From assembly GCA_037074765.1 (NCBI GenBank), contig JBAMDO010000043.1, forward strand, positions 479,501 through 543,500: a DNA stretch of 64,000 nucleotides, written 5' to 3'. Made by a program: the position numbers and the translations under genes. This DNA comes from Mansonella perstans (lineage: Eukaryota; Nematoda; Chromadorea; Rhabditida; Onchocercidae). The notes beneath the pieces were generated by a model, which saw only the letters and a program-made list of their open reading frames with translations, did not search any database and was not told the origin of the DNA. Shown here in pieces: positions 34,131 to 48,462 of this stretch (within the stretch, counting starts at the first letter, position 1; each line of letters starts with the position of its first letter).

Positions 34131-35280
34131 CAAAGTGATCTTACAAATACTTTTTGATTAATTTCCTATCACTTTAAAATAATTTCTAAAAGAAAGTCTA
34201 AAAACATTCTAGCACTTAAAACTTATTTCTCTGCAATTGGCGAATATTTTTTGAATTCAAAGTATATTTGTTAAAGAAAAGTTGTAAGTTAAATCTTTGT
34301 CACTTCTATAGGAATTATACAACAACGTTCCATGATATCCTATCTATCAGAACTTGTGAAACAATGATAAAAGTCAATCGATTGACCACTTTTTTTTCTG
34401 CAAATATAATTGAAATTAGAAAAGTCAAAATTCATTGACGAATTTCTAGATAATTTTTTTTCTTTTTTTTTTTTTTAGAATTTTCACAACATTTTGCCTA
34501 AAATATTAAGTTAAGAAATTAGCAAATAATTCTTCATTAAAAAACATTTTTTCCTTCACTGACAGAAATACATTTGCGAAATAGGAAAAGACACACGGAA
34601 AGGATATATGACTTAAAGATATGTCATATATCCTTGCAGACAGACAAATTTCAAAAATGATTCATTCTGAGTTGCAACAAAAAAAAAAAAAAAAGGAATT
34701 GAAATTACTACCCAATAAAGTTTCTAGAACAGATTGCTTATTTCATTGCTCTGTTACTTGTTACTCTTGACAAAAACAACTTTTTCTTTTAGTTTTTAGA
34801 GCCATGCTGCTGAATCAGTCCCTAAGTGAAGTAATGAGACAAAAGTTATTTCGGAAAGCTCACTTGAATCCAAAAAAAGGCAAATATAGAATACAGTTTA
34901 CACACCATGAATTAATTTCTTTCCTGACTTCAAAATTGTATATCATTTCAGTGGATTTAGATGCAAATGATGGCATTTATGCCCAAAATGCATTAACTAA
35001 ACATCTTTAGAAGACTTAAAATATAACGCAAGAACTGCTATCTCAGATCAAGCTAACGAAGAAAGAGTCACCAGAGATTTTCCAAGCACAGTTTTTTTGC
35101 TGCTGAAAAAGGTGATTTTATTTAACAAATTTTTATTACATCAAAATTTGACAAATGCTGCAACTCTGCAAACATCTTTGATAGCACTGTTCTACAAAAA
35201 TATCAACTAAAATGATAGGTTGGTGACTTGTTTCGTTAAAAGCCTGCTTTGTTCTTTTTCAATTCATAAAGTTATGGGCG

Positions 35281-35328
35281 TTCGCATGTACCTAATTAAC
35301 ATTTTCGCATGTACCTAATTAACATTTT
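35281..35328 (+). repeat. 23-bp tandem duplication
   Basis: TCGCATGTACCTAATTAACA is repeated with a 23-bp offset, nearly identical. Confidence 0.85.
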
Positions 35329-36675
35329 CCACCGTTCTACATTGTTTATAATTTTAAATATACTGTTTTAATTTTTCCAGGACTTGGGACATCTCTTTAA
35401 ATGAAATTAATTTATATTCTGCAAAAACTGATAGGTTTCAGTTATTGAAACCGGATATATTACATAATCGAAATAATTTTATATGGAAAACGAGAATTTA
35501 GTAAATCATACTTTTATAAATGTAATTAAAATTTTGAAATTATCATACAATTTTCTTCATTATTGGTTTGCAAAAAAGAATTATCCATCAAAAACCATAT
35601 TTTTAGAAAAAGGCAAACAAAACATTTCAGTGTGGTTATACTTACTATATTTAAAAACACTTCAAAATTGCTTATTCAAAATGAAACAAATTTTTCTTTT
35701 TTTTTTCAATATTTTGTCATTTATTGGTCTTATTCTCCTCTAAGGAAATCACTGAACACTAATTCGCTTTACTAGTTCAATTATGGAAATCTGGGATAAT
35801 TATAAACAAACCTTTTTCGTGAATATGCCGTCTTGTTTGTGTACATTTTTATGCTTTTCAAATAATATAATCCAATTTTTTAGCGAAAACTACAAACCGA
35901 CACGATATTGCAGGCATCAATATTGACATGCACAACGATGTAGTTTGTATTTGACAACTGTTACTTCGATTAAATTCTTTTACTTTTTATTACTCTAATT
36001 AAGTTCCGAACTCACCCAAATGGTGCATCTTCACCGTCGACATTCGAAAATGTCCACTAATTTTCCATAAGAAGCTATGAAAATAAAATACAAAAATATT
36101 ATGGAACAATTTCTATGCGAATTCACAGGTCACTGAATGCAAACTTGCAGTATTTAAAATTTGGTAGAACAATTTGATTACAATTTAAAACCATTAATTA
36201 CAACAGACTTGAAAGTCGCTTCCTGTAACAAAAAAATATCCAGGAAATCCACAAAATACACGTTGTATGGATTGTGAAATCAGTAAAAAGCGTTTCAATG
36301 AAATACTCGACACTTTTCGAGTTTTAATAAAACAATTAATGCAGCATCATTAGTCGGCGAATAAAAAGAATGATGATCAGAAATGATACATTTGAGTACA
36401 ACTTGATTGCGAATAGAGTAATAATGCTTCGTACCTAAACATAATATCATCGGTGAAGACTTTTGTTTTATAACTGGTGATATGTATTTCATTGTATCAC
36501 TCCTCCACTTCAGTCCACGACTTCGAGCGGGAAATTGCTAATGGATGCAACGTACTCATCATATTTTTGAACGAACAAAAACTGTCAATTCCACTAAACT
36601 TTCCAGTTTTGAAAAAATTTAATCGCTCCATTATTTATTTTTATTATTGCATCTGTTAATCGCAACCGGCTCTAC

Positions 36676-36864
36676 CTGAACAGTAATGGAGCTATAGCTG
36701 CCGCTAACAACCGCAGGAATAGTTTTGCGTAGCATTTCCGATTCGCCAGAGGGGCTAGCAATCATGACTGATAAATCAGCCGAGCCAATCATATAACAAA
36801 CAAAATCAAGACTTAGATTGAGAGTATAAGCTGGATTTGAGCACGAATCCAAAATAAGGGCGCC
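36676..36864 (-). CDS. Orphan exon of an unrecognised, possibly extracellular protein
   Basis: A 189-nt (63-codon, phase 0 to 0) open exon with a CTTTTTAG acceptor at 36866-36865 and a CAG|GTAGAG donor. The peptide starts GALILDSCSNPAYTLNLSLD and continues with FVCYMIGSADLSVMIASPSG and ends SYSSITVQ. It is markedly less AT-rich than its surroundings. The alternating beta-strand pattern (LSLDFVCYMIGSADLSVMI) resembles the middle of MAM/jelly-roll extracellular domains, but this is only a resemblance. A possible next exon, 36539-36434 (acceptor CATTAG), joins in phase 0 but reads less convincingly. No signal peptide exon or 3' end was found. Confidence 0.4.
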
Positions 36865-39800
36865 CTAAAAAGTCCACTCATAGTAATAGCATATCAAAAC
36901 AAAATTATTTTCAAGAACCGTTGTTTGACAAGAAAAATTTCAAAAAACTTTTTTTTATATCTACAAAATTCAATCACCAATTATAATTAACTAGTCCCAA
37001 TTATATAACAAAGCATAAGGCGATCGGGACTATTCAAGTGTGCTGTCTTTTTGCTGTATTATTACTGAGGTATTGCCATGAACATAATCTCTTTCGTTCA
37101 GGAATTTCAACAGGAATGCTCATAATGCAGACTTTTTAATGTTTCGCATATTTCTGTTGTTTTCATAATTCGTCGGCAAATATTTTTGAGCATTCCCTGA
37201 CTCCTTCGAAAATCAACTGAAGTGATTAATCATTTCCAGAAATTAATTTTTTTGCTATTCTGGCACGTCCTATCTCACATATTTTTCATTGTCTGAAACT
37301 TTCCTCGAAATATATTCGATCTGTTATCATCCCAAAATCTTGATCGCCAGGTTAGAACAGAACACAGATCTGTTTATTTTATTCATTTAAACTGACATTT
37401 AAATTTTTCTTTACTTTCGCATGAAACCTGATGCAATAAGAAATCAAGAATTTTCAAGTATCTGCTCCCACATATTTAAAAAATTTAACAAATACTTGAT
37501 GAAAGATATCTTTAAGTTATTTTTTGCGAAACGTTGAAAGTTGCAATTTAATTGTACTGAAATTAAATTAGTGCTGCGATAACCAATTAACACAGCATTG
37601 TATATCAAAAAATTGAAGCTATTGAAAGAAAACAACCGTAATGGATGAGTAAAGATGATAATATTTTGAAGACATCTTTGCCTTAAAGTGCAAATGCCAT
37701 ACATCGAAGAGAAATATTCTGAAGATATACATCGAATCAGTTACAAATTGTTGCTAATCGCCTTGAGACGAATAAACTTTTACTGATCACAAGTAGCATT
37801 CCATTACTGTTTAAAGCTAAGAAAAGAAGTGGGCGACACACTCAAAAAGAAACGCGTGGATTCTACTAGATATTTGGCGAATTATTGAAAGCTAAAATCA
37901 AACATTTCTTTGACATTGTTGATTTATTACAATTTTTTCGTAAGAATACTTTCCAATGCAAACGAACAAATTCAATTTGACTCGTATATTTTGAAAAAGC
38001 TTACATGAGAGTTTTTGATAGGCAATCGAAATTTTGCTAATGAACTTCAAAAAAAGCCAGTCTACGAGAAGGAAAATGAATCAGAACAAAATGAAGTTGG
38101 AAATGAATATAAAATTACATATCAAAATATTTGTATAGAATCCTGAATATACATTTGCGTTTTTGCTTAATTTTGTAATTAGTTTGTACAGCAGGTCCGT
38201 GTGATTTTCAAACAAAACAGGAAAAACAGAACAGACAAGACAAATTGCTTTGAAAGGTGATTTATTTTCAGAGAAAATAAAAACAATGATAAATAAATTT
38301 CACTTTTTTTCAAAATCAGAACTATAACTGGTCAGAAAAAAAATTGGTGGAGTGATAAGAAAGCGCTAGAAGAAACTCGTTTTAAGACAAAGAAAGAGGA
38401 AGTCAGATGAAGACTGAGAGAATCATTTTTCTGCTAAGACTTTTCTGTTCATACTAATTCAGCGCCAGTTTTTTCAGAGATGTCTTTTTTTCACCTGTGC
38501 AGGTAGTTCTCTGCATTTTCTGAAATCATCTACAACATTCTATTGTGCTGCAATAATATCATGCCACTTTCTAACAGTAAAACAAAATTTCTAACCGTCG
38601 TTCCATTTCCCATTCTTGCAAAAATAGAAAGTTGGATACACGAAAGCGTTTTTTTAATGATTGATGGGTATATTGCAGAAAACTGCGCTAGCAACATTAT
38701 AAGGAAATTTGAGAGCAAAATAAAGCAAGTAAAAAAAAATGTAAATTTTTTTTGCTTAAATTCCATTGTGACAAACATGGCAATTAGTAAATCTAAATTA
38801 GCTTTCTGAAGCATATTTATTTCAAAGTTTTATGTGTCTAAGCAATATATATTCAATTGAAATTTGATCAAATTATTCTAAAAAGTAATGGCCTATTATG
38901 ATTTCGAAACTTTCCCAGAATTTTTTGGAGAGCAAGATGCAAGTATTGCACGATTGAGAAAACACTCGGAGGCATTTTATGTGATTTAACTTCTCTTTTT
39001 TTTAAAGCGCTCGTTGGCATTTAAGCATTGACAATACATCCAGTTTCTGGATTGAATTACCTGAATAACGGTTGTCGCAGCACAGGAATTTTGAATTTTG
39101 CATTATCTCGAGATAAAAGTAAGAAAATGTAATTTAATCGCAGAACATTTGACAGCAAATGTTATTAGTTAAAGTAGCACTCCGAATTTCCAAGTGTTAA
39201 ATTCCTGAGAGTGGCAGAAATGAAAATATGAGTTTTATTTGAATTAATAAACGACTTTCAAGAATTTTTACAGTGAATAGAATGTTAATACATAGACACA
39301 AATGGTATAGTACTAAGAAAGAAGCCCTTTTAAAAGGAATTCCAGAAAATTTTGATTTGATGGTAATGAAACATAATAGAATAATATGTATAATGAATTT
39401 AGCACAGTTCAGCTTTGTTCTTTTTATCATAAATGTAAAGCATTTTAACTTTGATTTATCATTTTTCACTCTTACTGGTATTACTTGATGAATTCTATTG
39501 TTAGCATTCAGCTAGAAATTCAGCAAATTAGTAGAAGTAACGATAAAGAGACAACATATATGAAAGGTGAAGATAGGAACGAAAAAAGAATTATTGGCTG
39601 TTCATCACCGCAACGATCATATTAGGAGGAAGATAGTATCAGCAAGTAGATTCAAAGGAAAATTGCTTATAAATTTCTAAAATTGGTTAAATGAGAGGTT
39701 AAATTGCTTCTCGAAACTTTTTGCTGCTTGCATTTAAATAAAAATTTTTTCACTGTTTAAAGTTACTGAACCTTTTTGATAAATCAATTAAGAATTCAGT

Positions 39801-42800
39801 ACCAAAAGCAAATAAACAAGTATATTTTAACATTGTATAGCCACTTAAAAGCTTCCAAACTCGATTTATTCAGATTTATAAAACTGATTGAAATTTTTAG
39901 ATTTTTCTGGAGAAATATTTGCATATCATGGCTATTTAATATTTCTATCACTAATTTTAGTTGGATTAAAAAATGCTTCGTAACACTAAACCAAATTATC
40001 ATGTAGTGGAATATTTAAGAATTCTATTTTGAAGCTTTACAAAGTAATTCATTTGTCGTGATAGATGAATAGATGCAATTTTTTGAAAAAAATTCCGGTT
40101 GATGTATTATCTCTTGAAAAAATTAATAGGCGGTTCATAAAGACAAGTGAATAGCGACTGTTTAGAAATGCGAGAGTATATTTGGAAGAAGGCAGATTCT
40201 GAAAACTAATAGTTACTAAGCTTTTTGAACTTTCAGAAATTTTCCCGACAATTAACATTTTCTATCCGATATTCATACAGTTTAGGAAACCTTTCAGGCA
40301 TGCAAGTTTCAGGGAAGATAAACCAGTTGCAATTTTTTCTTTTTTGTTTTACTCTCATAAAATCTGTTAATCTATTTGGCGAATCTTATGACGGATGCAT
40401 GAATAAATAGCTTATTTGTCTGAACGTTAACTTTTCTTGCTCATCTCAAAACAATTGACGTGAGCTGCTTTGCATGGATTAATTTTGGAAACTCTGAAGT
40501 TGCAATAATTTATTCGTTCAAGCTTAACAAAGATTTAATGCAATTTTCTTATGAAAAGAAATCAGATGTAAAAATTATCTCAATAGAATTGTTCGATAAA
40601 TTGCATCACTTCGCTGTGATCTTATTACATATAATGCTCTCTAAAAAAGATTAAAATGCGGGCAGTCTATTTAAGACAAAATTTTCTATAATAATTTTTC
40701 CTTATTACTTTTTACTTACTTTTCTAGTGCGGTTAAAGCTTCTGAATATATATTTTTACTTTTGTCCCAGAAGAGAACAGTCGTCTAGGTTGGATTTTAT
40801 GAGATCATTGAAAGGATCGGTAGAACATTGATGAATAGAACTGATGGTTGTAATCAGTATCTGCTTGTTTCTTTGTATGAATATTGTTTGGAACCAGTTC
40901 TTGGAGTCGTTTTACTCGGTTATTTGTTGAGATGCACATCTTTTAGGAAAAGAAAGAAATAAATTTCTCACTTTCAAAAAACAAAAAATTCATTTTTCAA
41001 TTTGTCAAACATTTCTTTCATTTTTTCATATTTTTTCCAATTGCTGTTTGCCGATATGTTCGCTCAAATTTGTGCATAAGTTAGTGATATCCTGTTTCTA
41101 ATGGAATTTCCATAATTTATCCTATTTCTGCCCCTCCCCTCCGCTCCAAATACAGATCCGATTGATTAGTGCCTTCCTGTTTACAACACTGTTTCTGTGA
41201 ATAGATCAGCAGCGCTTTTTTATTTTGATTTGTTTATCTTCTGCAATTAACTGATGCTAAATTGCTCAGCAATTCATTTGATCCTTGGATTGGAAGAATA
41301 TGATTTACTTCTTCCGTTCTCCTTAACCCGTGAATAGTCGTGTTTAATCCGTATATCAGAAAAAAACCGATCTTTTAATCTGGAAAGTTTTCTATTGTTT
41401 TACTACTTTTCGCTTACAAATGGAAAGCAAAATCACTGTTTTTTAAGTCCTCCTATGCACCTAGAAAGTTAGCTGTCATTTTCCCTCTGGATCTTGCTGT
41501 ATTTTTCCCTTATTCACCGTCGTAATATTCGTGCTAAGCGGAGATCACGGATCTTGACAATTGGCTCGGCTCATTTTGTTAAATCTTCCCTTTGAAGCTT
41601 TAATCAAAATTTTTTATTAATCTCTTAAATTCCTTTTATCCTACCCTTCATGACAATGGTATCGGCATTTTTACAGCCTTTGCCATTAATAATGAGTAGT
41701 TCGCTGACATATGTACCGTGAAACTGCATTATAAGTTCTTACATTTTTTCCACTTTTTTTTATTTAGGAGTGTGAATTAAAATTAGATTTAATTGTTCTA
41801 AGCAAATAGGATTTTTAAGAAAGTATCTATCAAGAGTAACAGTTAAAACAAAATTATTGATTGCTGTGATGATTTTAGGCAAATGCAAATTTTCGCCACC
41901 TTTGATCGTATCGCTGAAAATATAAATGATTAGCAAATTTATGGAATGCAAACATCAAGATACTTAATTTACCAGAGTTATAGTACTAAGATGAAATTAA
42001 TACAGCATAATGTTGAAATCACACCGGAGAGATAAAATACATCTTCCCGAAAGGGAATTGTACAACTTTACTCAATATCCATTTTTGGGATTCTAATCGC
42101 CAGCATAAATCAATGCCAATTTTCCAATGACAGTGTCGAATTTAGTGGTATATAGATACACACATTCGCAGACTCTCCTTTTTATCTTTTTTTGATTTGC
42201 TCCCGATCTTTCATTGAAATCAGAATAGGAGCGCCATTCTAAATGTTATTTTCATCTTGTTTTTACTTCCTGCTTCGTTTTTCAAATGGATCAAAAGATT
42301 CATTAGAAAAAAACCGTGTAAAATATTTTCATCTCTTTGTCTCTTTTTCTCTCATTTTCTCTCATCACAATATCCTATCATTGATTCTTTATTATTATTT
42401 TGCACTCTTTATTATTCTGCAATTCTTTATTATTTTGAACTTTTCATTTTAACAGTATTTCTTTGTATATTAAAATAGCAAAGTTGAAGCATTTAAGACA
42501 AAACAGTAAGTTTAATTATCTGGCTTTTCAGTATTTGTTAAATGAAAAAAATGCGCAATGTTCAGAATGTGACTGGATTTCCCAGATTTCTCGAAAATGC
42601 TTGAAGATAACCTGACAATCAGCATCAAATATATCTTTATCTTCACATCCATCATTTTAAACAATTTATGACTTTGACACGAACGGAATGCTTCTTAAGG
42701 AGAGCTGCTCTCATTTATTATTTCGTATGTTAGATATTGAATTTTAGATTTTCACTTCACTGTGATAAAAATTAGACCATTTGCTAAGTTATAATTCATC

Positions 42801-44023
42801 AAAAATCCTTGTAGATGAAAAACTAATATCTCCAGAAATGAAATTAATTTTAGTCAAATTAATTACATTAAATTAGAGTTTGATCCATGTGATAATAAAC
42901 ATATTATGATCTGATTACCATATCTTTTCTCATGCGTCTTCTCATCTTGTTAGCACTATCATACATTCAAGATTTTTGTCTTCTGTGTCTTCCATGTTAA
43001 AGATGCTCAAACATGGTCATAATAGGTAACTGAGCAAGAGAGTATGTTTTTAGAAAATAGATTAAACGTTTTCAAAACATCATGAATCAGGAATTCGCCA
43101 TGTTCGTAATTGATTTAAAGCAAATTTTGCGTAGTCTGAGACTTCTAATTTTTTTAAAATTTATTTTAGCTTTTTTTTTTTAGCAAATGAGAGCGCTATG
43201 TCCAGTTTGTTTGTTATTTGACCATAGTTAAGATCAGTTAAATATTTACAATTTCTGATGACTGTTTTTAAATTTATTTAAATGAAATTTGTATTTTCTA
43301 AAATATTTTAAAACATGCAATGAGAAAGATAAGAAAAATATGTAGCAGTCCAATGCATGCATTCCTTATTTGAATTTCACATAATTTAAAACTTTCAATG
43401 TATGGATATTATTAATTATTGCCTGATTAATATTGCCATATTGCAGTTTTAAAGAAGAGTTGCATTTGAAATGTTTTCTGGAGTTGATATTTCTGAGAAA
43501 AAAAGTGTTTATCAATATATCGCATGTTATTTGGGTTGCCTATTAAACATGCCAGGCAATTTCAAGGTAGTAAACCGAGCTTTAAGATACAAGTTATCTG
43601 CAGTGAAATAGAAGTACCAAGTTTTACAAACCAATGTGGAAGAAATATTTAGAACTGCTAGGGCTATAACAATTTGGTGAAGTTTGGGCTCAAAACAGAT
43701 AAAATACTAAAGCAGTAGAAAAAAAAAAGAAAAAAAACAATACGAAAGTTTAGGATTACCTACAAAAATGTTAATCATTTCCAAAGTATCCACGAAAAAC
43801 TCATTAACTTTAACTTTCCCTATGCTTCCAAAAACATTCTTCGATGAAATTCAAACCCCTTATGAAAGTGATTTGACTAAATTTCTTTTGCTGCCGAAGA
43901 ATTTTTAAAGCTTTCTGTTCAATAATTGCCACTGATTTTTTACTGCAAAATATGATTTCTAATGGCGATTTGAAGTCTCGAAAGAATTGAATTTTTATTT
44001 AAGCAAGTTTGAACTTTTTTCAG
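36865..44023. other. Gene desert, right part
   Basis: About 7 kb with no exon pair I can support on either strand. Open frames such as 38543-38809 and 42257-42478 (+) have no domain and AT-driven composition. The right end ends in the leader acceptor of the cuticlin. Confidence 0.45.
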
Positions 44024-44042
44024 ACAAGAAAAGCATTTGTCG
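44016..44042 (+). other. Likely trans-splice acceptor and leader of the cuticlin gene
   Basis: CTTTTTTCAG ends at 44023, giving a 19-nt leader before the ATG at 44043. It is a consensus nematode acceptor with no upstream exon visible, so SL addition is likely. Confidence 0.5.
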
Positions 44043-47000
44043 ATGCGTGTATTATTCATTTTAACAATCTTCACAGCATTAATGGCAAGTGTTATACTTA
44101 ATTATTTATAATACTGGAAATAACTTTTATCGGCTTAGATATAAAAACCAATTATTAGAAAATCTTTACAGTCGTGAAATTATTGTTGGAAAGAAGTGCA
44201 ATAAGGAAATTGTACCAGTAATGACATTATTAATTTTATATTTAATGTTTACACCGACTTTTCATTCTTTTGGATTAGAAACTCTAGAAAAAGGAATCAT
44301 TATAAAATTCTCATTTAACGTTTGTTAGTCCACTGAGATGACCTAATTGTTCCCTACAATGAAAATAAAGGGAAATGAATGCGAGAAATATAGGCGAACT
44401 AAATTGACGCATCTGCCAACAAAATAGCCCATATCGCAGCAAATGAAGGCATGAATTATAATAAATGATCTTAATTACTCCAAAATTGCTCGATACAATG
44501 TCAGTAAGAAAATCCAATGAGAAGCAGTTGCAAAAATAAACTCGGAGATGGATCCCTTAAATCCTTCAGAACTTCGTTGAACTTTAATTAATTAAGGCAA
44601 ACGATGAAATATCATTGTTTGATTTCATAATATTAATTACACTTTCGATCATTCTAATAATCTGCACAATCAATCTTGTTTTTTTTTGTTTCGGAAACAT
44701 TTTAAAAAGCAAGAGTTTTTTTTACGATTTTTCATGTAGATTACTATTTTAATAAATGGAAGTTTCCTTCATACTTTTTCAAACATTGATTTTTCGTTCC
44801 ACCATTTAAGATTAAATTAACAAAAATAATCATTAGTATTTTTCAAAATGAATGAACGATGATTTTTTGCACAGAAGTGAACTACGTAAAAAAATGGACA
44901 AAGATTATTGCATCACTTTTGCTTAGTCTTTTTAGAATGAAGTTTTGTTATTCAATGACCTTTACGAAAGAAGCTGCAAAAGCGCAAAATGTTTCATGTT
45001 AATATTTAAGCTGAATATTCATTTACACCTTAATTGTTTGTTTGCTTTTCGGTATGTTGAACTTTAATGCATATGTGAAGTGAACATAAATTTTGCAGAA
45101 CAACATCAAAAGCAATATTTCGGACAACGGTATTCTTGGTGATCCATATGTTTTCTGTGGTGACAATTATATTGAAGTAAGTCGATCTTAGTTATTTAAT
45201 TTAATTGAATTTTCAGTGTAGAATTTTATTAGTTCGAGAAACAGGAAGAAATGATTTAAAACTCACTTCAAAGTAATAGTAAAAGTATCGTTGTGCTCGC
45301 CTATTCATATTCTCGGGAATTCTTCATTTTGGTTAAATCGCATTATTTTCGTTTCAAAAACTTCAAAAAAAAAGTGTGAACTAAATACAGCGAATAACAT
45401 TGAACTAGAAATTTTTTGTTAAAAACTTGTTTTAGGAATATTGTTGGAACGTGACTTCGAATCATAAGGCCAGAGTATTTCATTACACATTTGTTAAAAG
45501 ATACAAGAAAGTTCACACTAAATTTTGAACTCGAATTCGGACATGGGAAAAAGCGAATTCTATTCCTATCAAAAATGCCATGTCTTATTTTGCATTCATG
45601 AATTTAATAATTAAGGTGCAATTTGAAACACGGAGTGCTTTCAAAGGACTGATATTTGTGGAAGACCATTTAGCAGATCCGTCTTGTCGATCAACTGCAG
45701 CTGAAAGCGTAGACGATAGAGGACGAAACGCATCCATTAGACTCGGATTCAAAAGTTGTGATGTTGAGAGAAGGCGATCGGTAGGATCTGCCATTTACCA
45801 TCAGATCGGCAATCTATGTATTGCATTAAATATAGCAATAATTAAAAATTAGATAAAACTTTTAATCATAATAATGTTGATTATTTAATTGTTGAGTGAT
45901 ATCTTATTTCTTTACCGTATTGAAATTTAAAAATTTTCCTTTTTCAGAATAACCCACGTGGTTTATTTATAATAACATCAATCTTTATGGCGTTTCAATC
46001 CGATTTTCTCACCAAAATTGACCGTGTTTATGTGGTGCAGTGTTTATACATGGAAATGGAAAAAATTTTCGAAAAACAAATACAAGTAAAGTAGGTCGAT
46101 CAGATATCGTTAATATTGAAAATCAAGCTGACACAATCTTTTTGGATTTTGGCTTTATTATCTAAGAATTCCATTCACTTCAACAATTTTTGGTTATTTT
46201 GAGCCATTCCAGCAAATGGTTATTTTTTACAAAAAGACTGCAAGCTTGGGCTCTTATTTTTCATCACTTACTTCTGATATGAGAATTTCCATGTTTTACT
46301 GTTTACTGCAACCGATTTTCACTTTTCACTCAAAGAGAAACCAGAAAATGAAAGCACAAATGTAGATATACTTTATATTAGTGAAAACTTTCAGCTCATA
46401 TTCACCTGTTGTTCTTTTGTCGTTAAAACTAAAAACTGATTTATACTTTCATATTTTTCTAATAGTTTTTAAATTTTGGGATGAATCCTCCTCCACTCCA
46501 AACCGAACAAGTGCCAATGCCAGTGTGTAAATACGACATTCTTGATGGATCGCCTGCAGGACCACCAGTATATTATGCTGTCATCGGACAGATGGTGAGT
46601 TTCAAATAACACCTTTTTTAAATATTATTTTTTAAATTTAATTAAATTTAAAAAATCCATACTTTAAAAGAGGCAAGATCATATTCATTTTTGTCGCTGC
46701 AGTAAACTGCTTTCAATCTGCTACTTTGCTCATGCGATTCGCAAAGAGTTAAAAGGCTCTGCGACTTGTTACGATGATTTTGCCAATTTAGTAAATACAA
46801 GTGAATGTAATTAGGTCTATCACAAATGGACATGTGAGACGAATACCGAAAATCAGTTCTGTATGGTAGTACACAGTTGCTTTGTGGATGATGGCAACGG
46901 TGATCGGGTTCAGCTAATTGATGAACAAGGGTAAAATTTGATTCAGAAAGTGCAATGTTTTTAATGAGAATTGGTAAATCCTTTTTTCCTTTCCCGTAAA

Positions 47001-48462
47001 AGCATAGAGAATAAAGAACAAAACGGCGAAAGATTGCAGTCATGATTGCTCGACTGGTCTAAAAGTTTCTAGCTTGTTTTTCTAATGCAGATGTGCGAAG
47101 GACAAATATTTACTGCAAAATTTGGAATATGTGTCAGATTTAATGGTGGGTAAAGAAGCTCATGTCTACAAGTATGCCGATCGACAAAGTTTGTTCTTCG
47201 ATTGCCAAATATCAGTGACAATAAAAGAGCCGAATCAGGAATACTGCTCGGTATCAATCAAATTTTTTTAAATAAGATTTTGATTTCCATTCAGTAAGCA
47301 AGCATTTGTCTCTCGTTGAATAATCCTACACGAAGATGCTTCGAAAATATGAATCGCGGAAGCAGTCGTTCACACCATTGTTTCCAGCGGCTTCTTGTGT
47401 CAGATTTCATTAACAGAGAAGTGTCAAGAAAAAGATGTGAATATTTCCAATTACATTATCCCTGAAGATTACAAAGAATAAGAATAAATAAAAAGAAGCC
47501 TGGAATTTAATAATTTTTCTCTCTGAATCCTATCTGAAATGAAATCTCAAACTATCCTTCTTTCCAAGAAATTCAAGAGATGGGAAATAAGCCTATCTCT
47601 TATGATTGGTTAGAAAATTTGAAGATGTTTCATTTTTAGATCCCGTCTTGCCCAGAGCCACCAAAGCGAAAGCGTCAGACTTCACTGAAGCTAGAACCAT
47701 TAATGAAAGAAATCCAGACTTCGTCATCATCGAAAAATACTTCCCAAACGGAGGAGCAAACTTTGACGGAAAGCAATGAAATAACAACATTAAAAAAAAG
47801 TATTGTTACTACCGTTTTATCTGACCTCCTTGCTTTTAATCCATCTAAGAAATTCTCATATTTTGAAAAATACTATCATCATTGTGTCATTGTTTAAAAA
47901 TCAAAGTTTCTGGTGTGAAATTCATGCATAAGCTAATGATTAAGTTGATTAAATTAATTAATTTCTTTGTAGGTAATTAGCTTACCATAGACAATGTGAT
48001 AGTTTTCTGTTGTGAATAAAAATGAAAATTATGTGAGCTATCGATGAATTTTGTTTTTCAACAGAATGATCGTTTTATGCCTAAGATTTTGTCCATTCAG
48101 TTTCTATACAGTTTTCTTTTATCAATAAATAATGAACCAGTATTACAGAAGAATTTGAATTAGAAATGAAGTTTAATTTTCGACACGACCGAGTTAAAAA
48201 TGTTGGCTGGTTTGACGACAATTTCAATGTCAATCAGGTAGCTTCTATGGTTAACCTTGATTTTCCATGTAAATTCAAAACAGCCAAGGAAAATATGCTT
48301 TGCAGTTTTGAAAGAAATAATTTTCAGGATATGCTTTGTATGTCATCACTTGGCCTCGGTACGATTGCAGCAATGAATTTAATTATGATCTCAACATCAG
48401 TTCTGTTTTTCTATGGCAGTTGCAAGCATTCATTATGCAGAACAATGGTTCAATTGTCATAA
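44043..48462 (+). CDS. Cuticlin-like ZP-domain protein
   Basis: Ten exons join to 405 residues: 44043-44090, 45099-45176, 45616-45780, 45948-46085, 46466-46594, 46815-46930, 47091-47250, 47640-47799, 48149-48237, 48328-48462. Exon 1 encodes a signal peptide ([16 protein letters not shown]). The ZP domain (about 25-285) follows the nematode cuticlin pattern: [79 protein letters not shown] and [11 protein letters not shown] furin-type KRKR at 287-290 follows, where cuticlin ectodomains are cut. The last exon (362-405) has a membrane span at about 369-390. Cuticlins are secreted by the hypodermis and polymerise in the cuticle. The exon 1 donor (AGT|GTTATA) and exon 8 donor (A|GTATTG) are weak; without the latter, exon 8 runs to a stop at 47895 and lacks the membrane anchor. 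Confidence 0.88.

Larger units (their letters stand above)
27593..36675. other. Gene desert, left part
   Basis: About 9 kb without a supported gene. It holds homopolymers (T runs near 28741, 29095 and 32572; A runs near 33129 and 34679), (TA)n at 28129-28143, and short tandem repeats listed separately. Open frames here are Phe/Ile/Lys-rich and have no splice partners. Distal enhancers of fkh-2 could lie here, but nothing specific is visible. Confidence 0.45.
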
